Source: Teredinibacter turnerae T7901 (GTDB lineage Bacteria; Pseudomonadota; Gammaproteobacteria; Pseudomonadales; Cellvibrionaceae). From it: a stretch of DNA of 64,000 bases. The stretch's first letter is position 1; each line of letters starts with the position of its first letter. The notes under the pieces were generated by a model, which searched no databases, was not told the DNA's origin, and worked only from the letters and a program-made list of their open reading frames with translations. The position numbers and the translations under genes were made by a program. This document shows positions 9,200-17,148 of the stretch, piece after piece. The stretch lies in contig NC_012997.1 of assembly GCF_000023025.1 (NCBI RefSeq), positions 4,337,125 to 4,401,124 of the forward strand, given 5' to 3'.

Positions 9200-12193
9200 A
9201 TGAAGCACATTAGGCGATATTTAGCAGGGCTCTCCCTTCTGGCAGGTCTGTCGGGTTGCGATGTAAGCAACAACGGTGGCGGCAGCGACACTCAGGCGCC
9301 CGACCCGGTAGTCGTAGATTTTCCGATCGCCTATATCGAGCGCCCCCTTCCCCGCGATGAAGACGGTGAACTGATCGCCAGCAACATTATGGATGTCACC
9401 GCATTTAATCCCGGTGCCCGGTTAATGTTTAAAGCACGCGCCTCGGTCCCAGCAGAAAAAATTGTGCTAACCGATATCGCATTTATGCCCGCAGCGGAAA
9501 CAGACCCGGAGACTGGGGAGGAAATCCCACTCCCTGAGGATTTCCGCCCCCAATACGATGTGAAAGATTTATCCGTGAGCCCGGATGGCACCAAGCTTTT
9601 ATTTGCCATGCGCGCACCGGAGATTGAAAACGCCGACGAAGAGGATCAACCCACCTGGAATATCTGGGAGTACGACCTCGAGACAGAAATGCTTCGTCGA
9701 ATTATCACGTCCGATATCGTCGCCGAAGAAGGTCAGGATATTAATCCGGCGTTTTTGGCCGATGGCCGCATTATTTTTTCGTCGAACCGTCAGCGTCGTT
9801 CCCGCGCGGTTTTGCTCGATGAAAACAAACCACAGTTTGCTGCGCTCACTGAAGATGGGGAGTCCGAAGCATTTGTACTTCACGTCATGGAGGACGATGG
9901 TACTGAAATCAAGCAAATTACCTTCAACCAGAGTCACGATCTCTACCCAACCCAGTTGAGCGACGGGCGCGTTATGTTCCTGCGTTGGGATAACTACCGC
10001 GACAGTAAAGATCACCTCAGCCTATACACCGCCAACCCCAACGGCAGTAACGTTACGCTGGAGTACGGTTTCCACAGCCAGATGACGGGCACCAACGACT
10101 CTGAAGGCGTGTTTGTAAAACCCCGCGAACTGGATGATGGCCGCGTACAGGTTACGCTGCGTCCGCGCGAATCCGGGCGACTCGGTGGTGGCATGGTGGC
10201 AATTGATACGGCCGAATTCACCGAATACAACGTAGCAGTCAGTGGCGCCGGCGTCAGTGGCCCCGCACAAACCTCTCTGGTGGGCGCTGAAATTGTGACC
10301 GACGGTTCACCCTCGCCAGCGGGTTATTACAATTCCGCCTACCCAATTGATGACGGCACCGGCCGTATGCTGGTGAGCTGGAGCCCCTGCCAGCTCAACG
10401 GCTACAAGCTGGGCATTTATATTGATGAAAATCTGCAGTTGATTGGCGAAAACGGCCAGTTTGTCGACGAAGATGGTGAAGACCTCGGCCAGAACGTTAC
10501 ACCGGTCACCATTGACGCCGATGAAGTCGGTAACTTCCCTTGCACAGCCGCGGTGCTCGAACTGGACAACATCGTATTGGCGCCACCCGTCTACGGCCTG
10601 TGGATATTTGACCCGACGACCCAGACGCAAGCGCCAGTGGTGCTTTCAGAACTGGGCACCATGAATACTGAAGCCCTGGTGATGCAGCCGCGGGCGCTAC
10701 CCAATTACATCCCAGACCCGATTCCCGGCATCGACTTTGATCAAAAACTGGCGGACGAAAACGTAGGGATTGTGCATATCCGCAGCGTGTACGATGTGGA
10801 CGGGGTCGATATCTCCCCCAACGGCATTCTCGCTACCGCCGACCCCTTACAGACACCAGAAAGTGAGCGTCCGGCACGATTCCTGCGCATACTCAAAGCA
10901 GTTTCCATGGCGGATGATGATGTAGTGGATTTTGACAACAGCGCCTTCGGCCGCTCCGGCGGACAAATGAAAGACATATTAGGGTATGTGCCCATCGAGC
11001 CAGACGGTTCTGCGATGTTCAAGGTACCCGCCGATGTGGCTTTCACCTTTTCTATTCTCGATGCACGCGGCCGCCGGGTAACGGCAGACGGCACCAGCGC
11101 ACTGGGCCCACGCCATGAATACTGGATGGCACTGCGCGCGGGCGAAGTACGCCAGTGCAACGGCTGTCACGCTAACGGGGAATCGCCAACACCCCACGGG
11201 CGCTTCGGCGCGGAACCTCCTTCGATTAACCCAGGCGCCCTAGCCAGCGCCCCCTTCCCCAACACGCAATTGCGGGATGAGTTTGGCACTCCCCATGAAC
11301 CGCCAGAAGTTGGCGAAACCATGGCCGAATACTATGCGCGCTTAAACGGGCCGCGTCAGCCGAACATGAATATTGTGGACTACAGCGATTGGACCGAAGA
11401 CGGCACCCGCCCCCGCACTGCCACGCTCGACCTTAATTACAGCGATCTGGAGACCGCCGCCCCCACCGACTGCATCACCGATTGGAGCAGCCTGTGCCGA
11501 ACGGTAATCAATTACCTTGAACACATTCAGCCCGTATGGGACAAAGATCGCCGTTTTTTCGACCCTGACGAAGAGGACCTGCTGGTAGCGGATTTTACCT
11601 GTACCAGCTGCCACAACACCGTCGATGCCAATGGTGCCGCCACGATTCCCGCGGGCAACCGCCAGCTGAATCTTAACTCCAGCCAGTCTGCAGAACGGGA
11701 CGACTATGTTAATTCCTACGCGCAGCTGCTGTTCGGAAGTTTGATTCAGGAGATCGATGAGAACGGCAATTTGCGCAACCAGACCGAACAACTGGTGATC
11801 GACGGCGAACCCCAGTTTCAAACGGTGCAGCTCACTATCGATGACGTGCCACAATATGTTTACGTCGATGCCAATGGCCAACCGGTGGCAGGCCCCATCA
11901 ACTCGACCGATCCGAACCTGACTCCGGTTCTGGACAACAATGGTAATCAGGTTCCCGCCTTGGTGCTGGAAGTCGATAGCGAAGGCAACCCCATTCCTAT
12001 TTTGGTGGAAACCGGCAATCGCAACGGCGCGATTATGTCGCCAAACGGGGCCCTGGCTTCAAACCAGTTTTTCGCTCCATTTCTGCCTGGCGGCTCTCAC
12101 GAAGGTTATCTGGATGGCGCCGAACTAAAACTTATTGCAGAATGGCTGGATATCGGCGGGCAATACTATAACAACCCGTTTGATGCACCCTGA
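9200..12193 (+). CDS. Beta-propeller di-haem lipoprotein, hydrazine-synthase-alpha-like
   Basis: 997-residue predicted lipoprotein (lipobox LSGC at about residues 17-20, then a Gly/Ser linker). The N-terminal half has TolB/WD40-like PD40 blades (LSVSPDGTKLLFAMR, FLADGRIIFSSNRQRR, QLSDGRVMFLRWDNYR). This layout is typical of proteins annotated with the hydrazine synthase alpha-subunit middle domain. Two haem-c-type motifs are present: CNGCH at residues 653-657 and CTSCH at 801-805. Similarity to that family does not imply hydrazine chemistry; many non-anammox bacteria carry such proteins. It starts a plus-strand run, its TGA overlapping the next ATG by one base (TGATG). The C-terminal 130 residues are acidic and repetitive. 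Confidence 0.75.
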   Translation: MKHIRRYLAGLSLLAGLSGCDVSNNGGGSDTQAPDPVVVDFPIAYIERPLPRDEDGELIASNIMDVTAFNPGARLMFKARASVPAEKIVLTDIAFMPAAETDPETGEEIPLPEDFRPQYDVKDLSVSPDGTKLLFAMRAPEIENADEEDQPTWNIWEYDLETEMLRRIITSDIVAEEGQDINPAFLADGRIIFSSNRQRRSRAVLLDENKPQFAALTEDGESEAFVLHVMEDDGTEIKQITFNQSHDLYPTQLSDGRVMFLRWDNYRDSKDHLSLYTANPNGSNVTLEYGFHSQMTGTNDSEGVFVKPRELDDGRVQVTLRPRESGRLGGGMVAIDTAEFTEYNVAVSGAGVSGPAQTSLVGAEIVTDGSPSPAGYYNSAYPIDDGTGRMLVSWSPCQLNGYKLGIYIDENLQLIGENGQFVDEDGEDLGQNVTPVTIDADEVGNFPCTAAVLELDNIVLAPPVYGLWIFDPTTQTQAPVVLSELGTMNTEALVMQPRALPNYIPDPIPGIDFDQKLADENVGIVHIRSVYDVDGVDISPNGILATADPLQTPESERPARFLRILKAVSMADDDVVDFDNSAFGRSGGQMKDILGYVPIEPDGSAMFKVPADVAFTFSILDARGRRVTADGTSALGPRHEYWMALRAGEVRQCNGCHANGESPTPHGRFGAEPPSINPGALASAPFPNTQLRDEFGTPHEPPEVGETMAEYYARLNGPRQPNMNIVDYSDWTEDGTRPRTATLDLNYSDLETAAPTDCITDWSSLCRTVINYLEHIQPVWDKDRRFFDPDEEDLLVADFTCTSCHNTVDANGAATIPAGNRQLNLNSSQSAERDDYVNSYAQLLFGSLIQEIDENGNLRNQTEQLVIDGEPQFQTVQLTIDDVPQYVYVDANGQPVAGPINSTDPNLTPVLDNNGNQVPALVLEVDSEGNPIPILVETGNRNGAIMSPNGALASNQFFAPFLPGGSHEGYLDGAELKLIAEWLDIGGQYYNNPFDAP

Positions 12194-13035
12194 TGCCAGC
12201 ATCCGTACCACAGCTATTAACCACTTTGGTCAGACTTTGCGCCCGCCGCAGCGACCGACGGACACATAGAATTTATTACATGGCCCCAAAAAAACACCTT
12301 GTTACCCGCTTGTGGATAATGCTCTGCATCAGCTTCCTGAGCGCCCCCGGCTTCGCCAAAGATAAAGGCGTAGACGTTGTAGTCACCGACGCCTACGCCG
12401 AGATGCATACGGGTCCAGGCCACTCACATCCAATTTTTCATGTAGTTGAAAAAGGCGAAACACTGCACATCAGCAAGCGCTACACCGACTGGTACAAAGC
12501 CCGCACCCTCAAAGGTAAGGTTGGTTGGGTTCACCGGGATGAACTGCGCGATACACTCGGCTTGCAGGGGGAAGAAATAGTCTTCAATGAAGCCGACCGG
12601 GAAGCTTACCGCGATCGCACCTGGGAACTCGGTGTAGGCGGTGGCAGCTTTTCCGGCTCGCGCTCGCTCAGTACTTACCTGGGCCTGCACATGACCCGCA
12701 ATTTATCGACAGAATTGCGCTATACCCAGGCCTTTGGCTCGTTTTCCAACAGCAAATTGTTAGCGTTGAATATTCTTCACGAGCCTTTTCCAGACTGGAA
12801 AGTTTCGCCGTTTTTTACCCTGGGCTCTGGCGTCATTCGTATTAACCCCAGTTCTGATATCGTCCAAACAGAAGAACGCGACAATAGCGTGCTCACTGTA
12901 GGGGGCGGATTTTTATTTTATGTTTCGCGCAGTTTTTTATTCCGCGTCGAATATAACGATCACACACTTTTAACTGAGCGCGAAAGCAATGAAGAGGTTG
13001 ACGAATGGAAGGCCGGTTTCAGCGTATTTTTCTAA
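12193..13035 (+). CDS. SH3-domain outer-membrane beta-barrel protein
   Basis: 280 residues from the ATG overlapping the previous stop (TGATG), suggesting translational coupling. An in-frame ATG at 12280 would start directly with a good signal peptide (MAPKKHLVTRLWIMLCISFL, cut after PGFA), so the mature start may be there. Neither start has a strong ribosome site. Residues about 55-115 form a bacterial SH3 domain (DAYAEMHTGPGHSHPIFHVV, GKVGWVHRDEL). The rest is an eight-strand-like outer-membrane barrel ending in aromatic residues (GFSVFF). The neighbouring gene encodes a second barrel of the same kind. The role is unknown. Confidence 0.7.
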   Translation: MPASVPQLLTTLVRLCARRSDRRTHRIYYMAPKKHLVTRLWIMLCISFLSAPGFAKDKGVDVVVTDAYAEMHTGPGHSHPIFHVVEKGETLHISKRYTDWYKARTLKGKVGWVHRDELRDTLGLQGEEIVFNEADREAYRDRTWELGVGGGSFSGSRSLSTYLGLHMTRNLSTELRYTQAFGSFSNSKLLALNILHEPFPDWKVSPFFTLGSGVIRINPSSDIVQTEERDNSVLTVGGGFLFYVSRSFLFRVEYNDHTLLTERESNEEVDEWKAGFSVFF

Positions 13036-13661
13036 TAGCATTAACAGTATTTCTCGCCCAGGGTGCGCTGGCCCAAGATGCGCAGGAAAGCGATGGCCAA
13101 ACTGTATTGGATGCAGTGATCAACCCCGACATCGAGCCGCGAAATATCGATGAGGATTTGATTGATAGCGAAAACTTCGAAGCGGGTATTTTTGCCGGGG
13201 TAATGAGTGTCGAAGACTTTGGCAGCAACAATGTTTTTGGTGTACGACTGGCCTATCATGTGACAGAAGACCTGTTTCTCGAACTCGCGAGCGGGCAAAC
13301 TTCCACCACCGAAACCAGTTATGAAACTTTGAGTGGTGGCAGCCCGTTACTCACCGATGCACAACGTACATTGACCTACTACAACGTATCGCTCGGTTGG
13401 AATTTATTGCCCGGAGAAGTGTATCTTGGCAAATACGCGTTCAATACCAGTTATTACATCATTGGTGGTGCCGGTAACACGATGTTCGCAGACAACGAAT
13501 ATTTTACCTATAACTTCGGCGGCGGTTTTCGTATGGCGCTGACCGATTGGGTGGCATTCCGTCTCGATTTTCGCAATCACTTATTCACCCACAATATTCT
13601 GGGTGATGATAAATCTATTCAAAACCTGGAAACCCACTTAGGTTTGTCGCTGTTTTTTTAA
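13005..13661 (+). CDS. Outer-membrane beta-barrel protein
   Basis: 218 residues with a cleavable signal peptide (RIFLIALTVFLAQGALA, cut before QDAQ) and alternating hydrophobic strands ending in LGLSLFF, the usual C-terminal outer-membrane insertion signal. It resembles the small barrel family found beside SH3-barrel, TlpA, DUF4266 and DUF3570 genes. It overlaps the preceding gene by 31 bases in another frame, so the two are probably translated together. The two barrels look like diverged relatives, one having gained an SH3 domain. No enzymatic feature is seen. Confidence 0.7.
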   Translation: MEGRFQRIFLIALTVFLAQGALAQDAQESDGQTVLDAVINPDIEPRNIDEDLIDSENFEAGIFAGVMSVEDFGSNNVFGVRLAYHVTEDLFLELASGQTSTTETSYETLSGGSPLLTDAQRTLTYYNVSLGWNLLPGEVYLGKYAFNTSYYIIGGAGNTMFADNEYFTYNFGGGFRMALTDWVAFRLDFRNHLFTHNILGDDKSIQNLETHLGLSLFF

Positions 13662-13695
13662 CGACCAAATACTCCGGGTGTGAGGAGAACAACAT

Positions 13696-14223
13696 ATGAT
13701 ACGCAACCGCAACTGGCTGGCCACCATCGCCCTAACATTCGCTGCCGCAACCTGTTGTATTGGCTTAAGTGGCAATGCGCTGGCCAAATCCGCAGGCGGC
13801 GCCGCCAAAGATTTCACGCTAAAAGCCAATAACGGCAAAAATGTTCGCCTTAGTGACCTGCGCGGTCAGGTGGTCATGCTGAACTTCTGGGCCTCATGGT
13901 GCGGCCCCTGCCGCCAGGAAATGCCACTGTTAGACGCTCTCTACAAAAAATATTCGCCGGCGGGTTTCACTCTGCTCGGCGTTAACGTGGAAGCGGACCC
14001 CAAAGAAGCGGATGCTCTGCTGAAGGAATTGCCGGTTAGTTTTCCTGTTTTATACGACACCACCAGCAAAGTCAGCGAAGCTTATAAAGTGGACGCCATG
14101 CCCAGCTCCGTGCTGATTGACTGCGACGGCAAGGTTAGTTACATCCACAAGGGCTACAAACCTGGCGACGAAAAAGAATACAAAAAACGTGTTAAAGAGT
14201 TGATCCGTTCATGCAGTATGTAA
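13696..14223 (+). CDS. TlpA-like periplasmic thioredoxin
   Basis: 175 residues. A signal peptide (about 1-30, ending GNALA) is followed by a redoxin/TlpA thioredoxin fold (FTLKANNGKNVRLSDLRGQ, VVMLNFWASWCGPCRQEMP). The active-site pair is C69 and C72 in CGPC, and the cis-proline loop is DAMPSS. It should reduce or isomerise cysteines in the periplasm, plausibly keeping the haem-motif cysteines or the Cys-rich DUF4266 tail of the neighbours reduced; that link is inferred. A strong GAGGAGA ribosome site precedes the ATG. The gene overlaps the DUF4266 gene by 13 bases. Confidence 0.9.
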   Translation: MIRNRNWLATIALTFAAATCCIGLSGNALAKSAGGAAKDFTLKANNGKNVRLSDLRGQVVMLNFWASWCGPCRQEMPLLDALYKKYSPAGFTLLGVNVEADPKEADALLKELPVSFPVLYDTTSKVSEAYKVDAMPSSVLIDCDGKVSYIHKGYKPGDEKEYKKRVKELIRSCSM

Positions 14224-14447
14224 ACACGGCACTCAGACTCGCCCTGGTGATCGCATTGAGCGGGCTCAGCGCCTGCTCTGCGATTCAACCCTGGGTAAAA
14301 CCTTACGAACGTGAAAATCTGGCCGATCCGATTATGGCGTTTGAGGGGCACCCGGCATCAACAAAATATATGAATCACGTATACGAAGCCCGCGAATCTG
14401 CCCGTGGTGCCGAAGGAAGTGCCGGTGGCGGTTGCGGCTGTAACTAG
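14211..14447 (+). CDS. DUF4266 small lipoprotein with GGGCGCN tail
   Basis: 78-residue lipoprotein: lipobox LSAC with Cys22, then a body starting AIQPWVKPYERENLADPIM, typical of DUF4266. It ends in the short tail GGGCGCN (residues 72-78). Function is unknown. The family is usually found next to DUF3570, TlpA and barrel genes, as here. The two tail cysteines could bind metal, form a disulfide handled by the adjacent TlpA protein, or be modified; none of this can be decided from sequence. It overlaps the tlpA-like gene by 13 bases, so expression is coupled. Confidence 0.85.
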   Translation: MQYVNTALRLALVIALSGLSACSAIQPWVKPYERENLADPIMAFEGHPASTKYMNHVYEARESARGAEGSAGGGCGCN

Positions 14448-14544
14448 CCCCAACACGCTAAAAAAAATGTACCAGACTCGCTAACTCGCCTTGCCAAACC
14501 TGCCGTACTAAAACGCCTGCAGGTAACTGGCCGACAATATTGCC

Positions 14545-15711
14545 ATGAATAAATTGACTGCCCACCCATTACCTTCCGCCCTCGTGTTTATACTCGCCTG
14601 TTGGAGTGCATCCCTGTTCGCGGCGGTGTTACCCGAAGACCGTACCGATGTTCTCTACCACCGCTTTGAGGGAGGTGGGGTCACTATCGACGGCCCTTCG
14701 GTACTGGTGCGCAAAGGAGTGGCCGAAAAAGTGTCTGTGTGGGCAAATTATTATGTGGATTTTGTCTCCAGTGCATCGCTGGATGTGATAACCCAGGGCA
14801 GCGCCTACACCGAGGAGCGCACCGAAACCAGTACCGGCTTCGACTACCTGCGCGACCGCACCATTATGAGCTTGAGCTACACCAACAGCAGCGAAAGCGA
14901 CTACGAGGCGGAAACCTTTGGTTTTGGCCTGAGTCAGGATTTTTTCGGTGATCTGTCGACGATTTCGCTGGGCTATTCCCAGGGCAATGATACGGTTCGC
15001 CAAAATGGCAGCCCTGATGTGCAAGAGCCAGCGCAACACCAGCGTTTCAGTATCGGCTGGACACAAGTCCTGACCAAAAACTGGATAGTCGCGCTGAACT
15101 CGGAAACCGTTATCGATGAAGGCCGCCTGGATAACCCCTACCGTGGCGCCCGCTATCTCGGCCCCGACGGGGCGCAACAATTATTCCAACCAGAAAGATA
15201 TCCCACCACGCGCAACAGCGACTCCTTCGCGATCCGCAGTATGGTGTATTTGCCCTACCGCGCCTCGGTGCGTGCCGAAGCGCGAATATTCCAGGACAGC
15301 TGGGGGGTAAAATCCACCAACTATGAACTGCGCTACGTTCACCCCTACAAAGATAATTGGATTTTTGAAGCCAAGTACCGCATGTACGATCAATCGAAAG
15401 GTGCCGATTTTTACTCCGACCTTTTTCCATACGGCGACCCCGACCGACTTGATTTTCGCGGCCGCGATAAAGAGCTTGCCATCTTTAGTAATACCGCCTT
15501 TGGCCTGGGGGCCAGTTACGAATTCAAAGCCGGATGGTTGTCGTTTTTTGATAAAACAACAGTGAATTTATATTGGGACAGCATCGCATTCGACTACGAA
15601 AATTATCGCGATAATAAACCAGATAACACCGAGACCTTCGGCACCGGCAATGAGCCCTTATACAGTTTTAACGCGAATGTGGTACGCTTCTTTTTATCGG
15701 CGTGGTACTGA
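14545..15711 (+). CDS. DUF3570 outer-membrane-type protein
   Basis: 388 residues with an N-terminal signal peptide (about 1-26, ending SLFA). The rest is many amphipathic beta strands, with DUF3570-like features (RTDVLYHRFEGGGVTIDGPS, VLVRKGVAEKVSVWANYYVD, TSTGFDYLRDRTIMSLSYTN) and a terminal aromatic strand (VRFFLSAWY). A beta-barrel in the outer membrane is likely. It lies 97 bases after the DUF4266 gene; the two families co-occur widely. A 10-base inverted repeat spans its stop codon (15691-15740). Confidence 0.8.
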   Translation: MNKLTAHPLPSALVFILACWSASLFAAVLPEDRTDVLYHRFEGGGVTIDGPSVLVRKGVAEKVSVWANYYVDFVSSASLDVITQGSAYTEERTETSTGFDYLRDRTIMSLSYTNSSESDYEAETFGFGLSQDFFGDLSTISLGYSQGNDTVRQNGSPDVQEPAQHQRFSIGWTQVLTKNWIVALNSETVIDEGRLDNPYRGARYLGPDGAQQLFQPERYPTTRNSDSFAIRSMVYLPYRASVRAEARIFQDSWGVKSTNYELRYVHPYKDNWIFEAKYRMYDQSKGADFYSDLFPYGDPDRLDFRGRDKELAIFSNTAFGLGASYEFKAGWLSFFDKTTVNLYWDSIAFDYENYRDNKPDNTETFGTGNEPLYSFNANVVRFFLSAWY

Positions 15712-15740
15712 GGTAGAACGCGGCTTTTTTCCGATAAAAA
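15691..15740. repeat. Inverted repeat spanning the DUF3570 stop codon
   Basis: TTTTTATCGG (15691-15700) and CCGATAAAAA (15731-15740) are perfect 10-base inverted arms 30 bases apart. The left arm is inside the coding sequence and the right arm is past the stop. It may fold as a 3' mRNA end, but it is not followed by a T tract. Confidence 0.4.
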
Positions 15741-15837
15741 CCCACTTTAGTAGCAGTCGTCCGTTTAATTTTAGCTAAAAATCCGCGTGCGTTTTGCGTT
15801 TTATTCGCTGAAAGCGCACGCGAAATAAGGAATGATT

Positions 15838-17016
15838 GTGAAAGTGTTTAGCACAAAACCCGCGCTTATAATTACTGCTGCAACGTTAATGTTGGGGCTT
15901 GCTGGATGCAAAGCTGGCTGGGACGAAACCGAAACGGAAGACGAAACAGAAACCCCAACAGACCCAACCGAACTGGCGACAAACTTTTTTGGTTTAGGCC
16001 CTTACCGCCGCCTTGAATTTACCGAACAGGAAAACAACGAAGACAGCGGTACATTTAATCTGGTGAGCAGCGTCAAAGCCGGCGATACCACCACCCTCTC
16101 TGCCAGCGGCGATTTCGAAATACTGTCGTCAGGTTTTGGCCAGCTTACCGTAACCAGTGTGAGTACCGGCTCGGATGTAAGCGTGAATGATGAAATCACG
16201 TTTATAAAACTCAAAAATTCACTGACGATCGTTGCCCCTTTAAAAAACTCCAACAACCAGATTGTTCCCCTGATTAATGCCGACCACTGCAGCACATCGG
16301 ATATCAACAATAACTGGGTGCTGTTCCAGCAGGCCGATAATTTTGACGTAGACGCCGATAATGAAGGCAAGCTGGCCTATTACGGAACCTTTGGCTGGAA
16401 AAATACATCCAGCAATACCGATATCACCAGCTATGATATCGACGGTGAACAGGCCGGTGACGCTCTCTCTTTATCCGAGAGCACTTGCGAAGAGGGGCGG
16501 GCGGTAAACACCAATCACCGTTATTTTTTAACCAATGCGAAAACAGCATTGCTCGAAATCGGCGAAAGTGCGGATGCCATAACGGCTGGCACTACCACCA
16601 ACTCGCAATTCGCCATTGGCTTGGAACGAAAAAAACTGGCCGCGCTAAGCGATACCAACGGCACTTATATCGGCTACTTCACCAACAGTAACGATGGCGC
16701 TTATTTTCCGGTAAAAGCAGAATGTACCGATGGCACCTGCGAATTTAACCAGATGACGGACGTGGAAAACGGCAGCCTCGACAATGACAATACCTACACG
16801 CTCGCGTTGCTGGAATCTAAATTGAACGATCCAGGCAACGGCATGATTGCAGGCGATCTGACGCTTCCCGACAGTAACACTGCAGGTGCAACCTTCTGCA
16901 CCTTCAACAATGACTACAATGGCAGCGGCATATATTTTATGGCCTGTGCAGGTCTGCCACCCGGTGAGGACGACAACGGTCAACACACTAACCTGTTCCT
17001 AATGACTCAGCCATAG
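15838..17016 (+). CDS. Hypothetical lipoprotein
   Basis: About 392 residues from the GTG at 15838. This start is preferred over the ATG at 15832 because AAGGA ends directly before that ATG, leaving no spacer, but sits 6 bases before the GTG. The N-terminus is a lipoprotein signal (lipobox LAGC), followed by a Glu/Thr-rich linker (ETETEDETETPTDPTE). The remainder is Asn/Asp/Ser-rich with cysteines near 150, 215, 300 and 355-365. I do not recognise the family. It is probably the last gene of the envelope run, given strand and spacing of 126 bases from DUF3570. Confidence 0.65.
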   Translation: MKVFSTKPALIITAATLMLGLAGCKAGWDETETEDETETPTDPTELATNFFGLGPYRRLEFTEQENNEDSGTFNLVSSVKAGDTTTLSASGDFEILSSGFGQLTVTSVSTGSDVSVNDEITFIKLKNSLTIVAPLKNSNNQIVPLINADHCSTSDINNNWVLFQQADNFDVDADNEGKLAYYGTFGWKNTSSNTDITSYDIDGEQAGDALSLSESTCEEGRAVNTNHRYFLTNAKTALLEIGESADAITAGTTTNSQFAIGLERKKLAALSDTNGTYIGYFTNSNDGAYFPVKAECTDGTCEFNQMTDVENGSLDNDNTYTLALLESKLNDPGNGMIAGDLTLPDSNTAGATFCTFNNDYNGSGIYFMACAGLPPGEDDNGQHTNLFLMTQP

Positions 17017-17058
17017 GTGCTCGGTTGTCTGCTCACCGCAGAATAGTCTGATAAATCC

Positions 17059-17084
17059 GCCCCTGTACCGCAGGGGCACAACCG
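17059..17084 (+). terminator. Possible weak terminator after the envelope run
   Basis: A 7-bp hairpin, GCCCCTG (17059-17065) and CAGGGGC (17071-17077), with a 5-base loop. No direct T tract follows; a TTGTTTTTCC run comes about 14 bases later. It lies 43 bases past the hypothetical lipoprotein gene. Confidence 0.35.
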
Positions 17085-17148
17085 CGCCTCTTGTTTTTCC
17101 TCTCCATCCCGCTAAAGTTGGTGCCTTGAAATAATTCAGGGCCAATAC

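Noticed and set aside
9200-12193. True hydrazine synthase subunit
   Set aside because: Only the general propeller plus CxxCH layout is shared. Beta/gamma subunits and other anammox genes are absent from the window, so hydrazine chemistry is not supported.
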